Origin: Floricoccus penangensis | Lineage (GTDB): Bacteria; Bacillota; Bacilli; Lactobacillales; Streptococcaceae | DNA: 64,000 nt | Direction: 5' to 3' | Assembly (NCBI RefSeq): GCF_001832885.1 | Contig: NZ_MKIQ01000028.1 | Span: 294,581-358,580 of the forward strand | Shown here: in pieces, positions 62,886-64,000 of the stretch | How the letters are laid out: every line of letters begins with the position of its first letter | How positions within the stretch are numbered: the stretch's first letter is position 1 | Made by a program: the position numbers and the translations under genes | The notes under the pieces: generated by a model | Told to the model about the DNA's origin: nothing | The model's input: the letters and a program-made list of their open reading frames with translations, nothing else | Databases searched by the model: none

Positions 62886-63420
62886 CTTTCTTTTTTGGCT
62901 TGAAAAGCTTTGCAAAAAAACCTTTACTTTGCTCTTCATTAATATTAGTTTTTAATTTCTCAGCATCTTCTCGTAATTGCTCAGTATCAATTCTTAATTG
63001 CTCACTGTCAGCCATTGCTTTTGCAGTCAATTGTTGTTGCTGATCAAGTTGCTTATCTTTTTCAGAAATTTGCTGATCCTTAATAGATAATTGTTCATCT
63101 TTTGTGGCCAATTGAGAATCTTTCACTCTTAGTTGCTCATTCAAACGTCTAATTTCAGCATTTTTATCTTCCATTAAATTTGCAATCAAAACATTCATAC
63201 TATATTCCGAAGCATTTGCTTCATCAAATTCTGAAGTCTGAACAATAACTTTTTTATCGTAAATTTTTTCTAGTTCTCTAATTCCTTTGACATTTACAAC
63301 AGTAGTACCCTTTTCATTTTTCTCAACGAATTCTCCAGGTAATTTCTTTACTCTATTATTCATTGCTTGTCGTGTGACACCAAAAAGATCAGATAGTTCA
63401 CTTACAGTTTTTAAATCCAT
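62869..63420 (-). CDS. RocS-like DUF536 protein
   Basis: A 183-residue protein in three parts: an N-terminal helix-turn-helix (LSDLFGVTRQAMNNRVKKL, residues 9-27), a long coiled coil with repeats of the KDxQL type (residues about 85-155), and a basic amphipathic C-terminal helix (GFFAKLFKPKKK). This is the design of pneumococcal RocS, which links the chromosome to the membrane and aids segregation; DUF536 proteins also occur on plasmids. GGAG precedes the ATG. Monocistronic. Confidence 0.8.
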   Translation of the reverse strand: MDLKTVSELSDLFGVTRQAMNNRVKKLPGEFVEKNEKGTTVVNVKGIRELEKIYDKKVIVQTSEFDEANASEYSMNVLIANLMEDKNAEIRRLNEQLRVKDSQLATKDEQLSIKDQQISEKDKQLDQQQQLTAKAMADSEQLRIDTEQLREDAEKLKTNINEEQSKGFFAKLFKPKKKDNTVD

Positions 63421-63463
63421 AACTCTCTCCTCAAATTAATATATAAATTATAACATTAAATTT

Positions 63464-63498
63464 AAAATAAAAAAATAGACGTTACAAATAGCAACGTC
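63464..63498 (-). terminator. Terminator of the tRNA array
   Basis: GACGTT/AACGTC 6-bp stem, 9-nt loop, followed on the minus strand by T-rich sequence, just beyond tRNA-Leu. Confidence 0.75.
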
Positions 63499-63506
63499 AT
63501 AGTTTA

Positions 63507-63590
63507 TACCGGCGGCCGGGGTCGAACCGGCACGTCCTCGCGGACACTGGATTTTGAGTCCAGCGCGTCTGCCAATTCCGCCACGCCGGC
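63507..63590 (-). tRNA. tRNA-Leu (anticodon CAA)
   Basis: 84-nt class II cloverleaf with acceptor GCCGGCG, anticodon loop CTCAAAA, a long variable arm (GTCCGCGAGGAC) and T-arm GCCGGTTCGACCCCGGC. Last in the array. Confidence 0.95.
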
Positions 63591-63607
63591 ATACATAAAG
63601 ATTAAAA

Positions 63608-63679
63608 CTGGGGTAGCTGGATTCGAACCAACGCATGAGGGAGTCAAAGTCCCTTGCCTTACCGCTTGGCTATACCCCA
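63608..63679 (-). tRNA. tRNA-Gln (anticodon TTG)
   Basis: 72-nt cloverleaf: acceptor TGGGGTA/TACCCCA, anticodon loop CTTTGAC, T-arm GGTTCGAATCC, discriminator G. Confidence 0.95.
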
Positions 63680-63686
63680 ATAAATA

Positions 63687-63760
63687 GGCGAGTGAGGGGA
63701 ATCGAACCCCCGAATGTCAGAGCCACAATCTGATGTGTTAACCACTTCACCACACCCGCC
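63687..63760 (-). tRNA. tRNA-His (anticodon GTG)
   Basis: 74 nt including the encoded extra G at position -1 that pairs with C73; acceptor GGCGGGTG/CACTCGCC, anticodon loop TTGTGGC. Confidence 0.95.
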
Positions 63761-63770
63761 ATATTATTAA

Positions 63771-63841
63771 CACGGGCAGCAGGAATTGAACCCACACCAA
63801 AGGTTTTGGAGACCTTTGTTCTACCTTTAAACTATGCCCGT
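63771..63841 (-). tRNA. tRNA-Trp (anticodon CCA)
   Basis: 71-nt cloverleaf: acceptor ACGGGCA/TGCCCGT, anticodon loop CTCCAAA, T-arm GTGGGTTCAATTCC, discriminator G. Confidence 0.95.
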
Positions 63842-63847
63842 AAATTA

Positions 63848-63928
63848 TGGAAGGGGAGGGATTCGAACCCCCGAACCCGAAGGAGCGGATTTACAGTCCG
63901 CCGCGTTTAGCCACTTCGCTACCCTTCC
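63848..63928 (-). tRNA. tRNA-Tyr (anticodon GTA)
   Basis: 81-nt class II cloverleaf: acceptor GGAAGGG/CCCTTCC, anticodon loop CTGTAAA, variable arm with CTCCTTCGGG, discriminator A. Confidence 0.95.
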
Positions 63929-63963
63929 AAGTAAATATATAAACAAATAATAAAACTATTTGA

Positions 63964-64000
63964 CGGTCCCGACGGGAATCGAACCCGCGATCTTCGCCGT
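63964..64000 (-). tRNA. Partial tRNA, probably tRNA-Asp
   Basis: Only the 3' part lies in the window: end of the anticodon arm, T-arm CGGGTTCGATTCCCG and acceptor 3' strand CGGGACC with discriminator G. The acceptor and discriminator fit tRNA-Asp (GGTCCCG start); the anticodon is outside the window. Confidence 0.65.

Noticed and set aside
63448..63636. 62-codon protein-coding frame over tRNA-Leu
   Set aside because: The sequence is a tRNA gene with a full cloverleaf; the frame is accidental.
1..64000. CRISPR arrays, insertion sequences, integrases, phage genes or rRNA genes
   Set aside because: None was seen on reading both strands; the only accessory-looking DNA is the AT-rich island near 24.4-26.9 kb.

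Overview
The window reads as chromosomal DNA of a low-GC member of the Streptococcaceae (Streptococcus itself or a low-GC sister such as Lactococcus or Floricoccus). The evidence is gene content and order: rpoY-rnjA beside tsaB-rimI-tsaD, miaA-hflX, hprK-lgt-DUF948-YtxH, ppaC-DUF1803, a lysine-type murE next to a MurJ-like flippase, a RocS/DUF536-like protein, and a citrate lyase/oxaloacetate decarboxylase cluster arranged as in streptococci. There are no rRNA genes, complete phage or insertion sequences. A tRNA array runs off the right end.

Layout. 0.1-5.2 kb: pgi, a BaiN-like flavoprotein, a YjeM-type permease and a small membrane protein. 5.3-14.4 kb: tRNA t6A genes (tsaD, two RimI-like acetyltransferases, tsaB), RNA polymerase epsilon and RNase J1, an SPFH protein, and miaA-hflX with a conserved partner. 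14.4-20.8 kb: cell-envelope and carbon-control genes (YtxH, DUF948, lgt, hprK), a nitroreductase, PspC and LiaX-like envelope-stress genes, and a membrane-anchored EndA-type nuclease. 21-24.3 kb: a thioredoxin-fold protein, a SprT-like protein and Tex. 24.4-26.9 kb: a very AT-rich accessory island with an AbiC-like membrane protein, a divergent unknown membrane-anchored protein and a 30-residue hydrophobic peptide behind tandem repeats. 27-29.3 kb: a DUF318 permease/TIGR03943 pair. 29.6-47 kb: zwf, MurJ-like flippase and murE, DUF1803, ppaC, pflA, a CNNM/CBS protein, an AI-2E-family protein, tRNA-Arg, an LCP protein, tsaE, typA, and a Ca2+-type P-type ATPase behind what looks like a yybP-ykoY Mn2+ riboswitch. 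47.2-58.3 kb: the complete citrate fermentation locus. 58.4-63.4 kb: aldo/keto reductase, luxS, pgk, phnA, gap and a RocS-like protein. 63.5-64 kb: tRNAs Leu, Gln, His, Trp, Tyr and a partial one, probably Asp.

How the genes work together. The citrate locus imports metal-citrate (citM), cleaves it to acetate and oxaloacetate (citDEF, matured by citC, citX and citG), and decarboxylates oxaloacetate with a biotin-dependent membrane pump (oadA, oadB, biotin carrier protein, OadG-like peptide). A GntR regulator and a cre-like site frame its control. pgi, zwf, pgk, gap, pflA and hprK tie the window to glycolysis and catabolite control.

The observations that most deserve a second look are: a set of genes (murE, its divergent flippase gene, tsaE, the BaiN-like gene and, less surely, the LCP gene) whose -10 box lies 5-6 nt before the ATG with no Shine-Dalgarno, suggesting leaderless mRNAs; the Mn2+ riboswitch with a visibly mutually exclusive P1 and terminator; the AbiC-like accessory island; and a LiaR-box-like palindrome in front of the LiaX-like gene. 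All product names come from reading sequence motifs and context; no database search was run.
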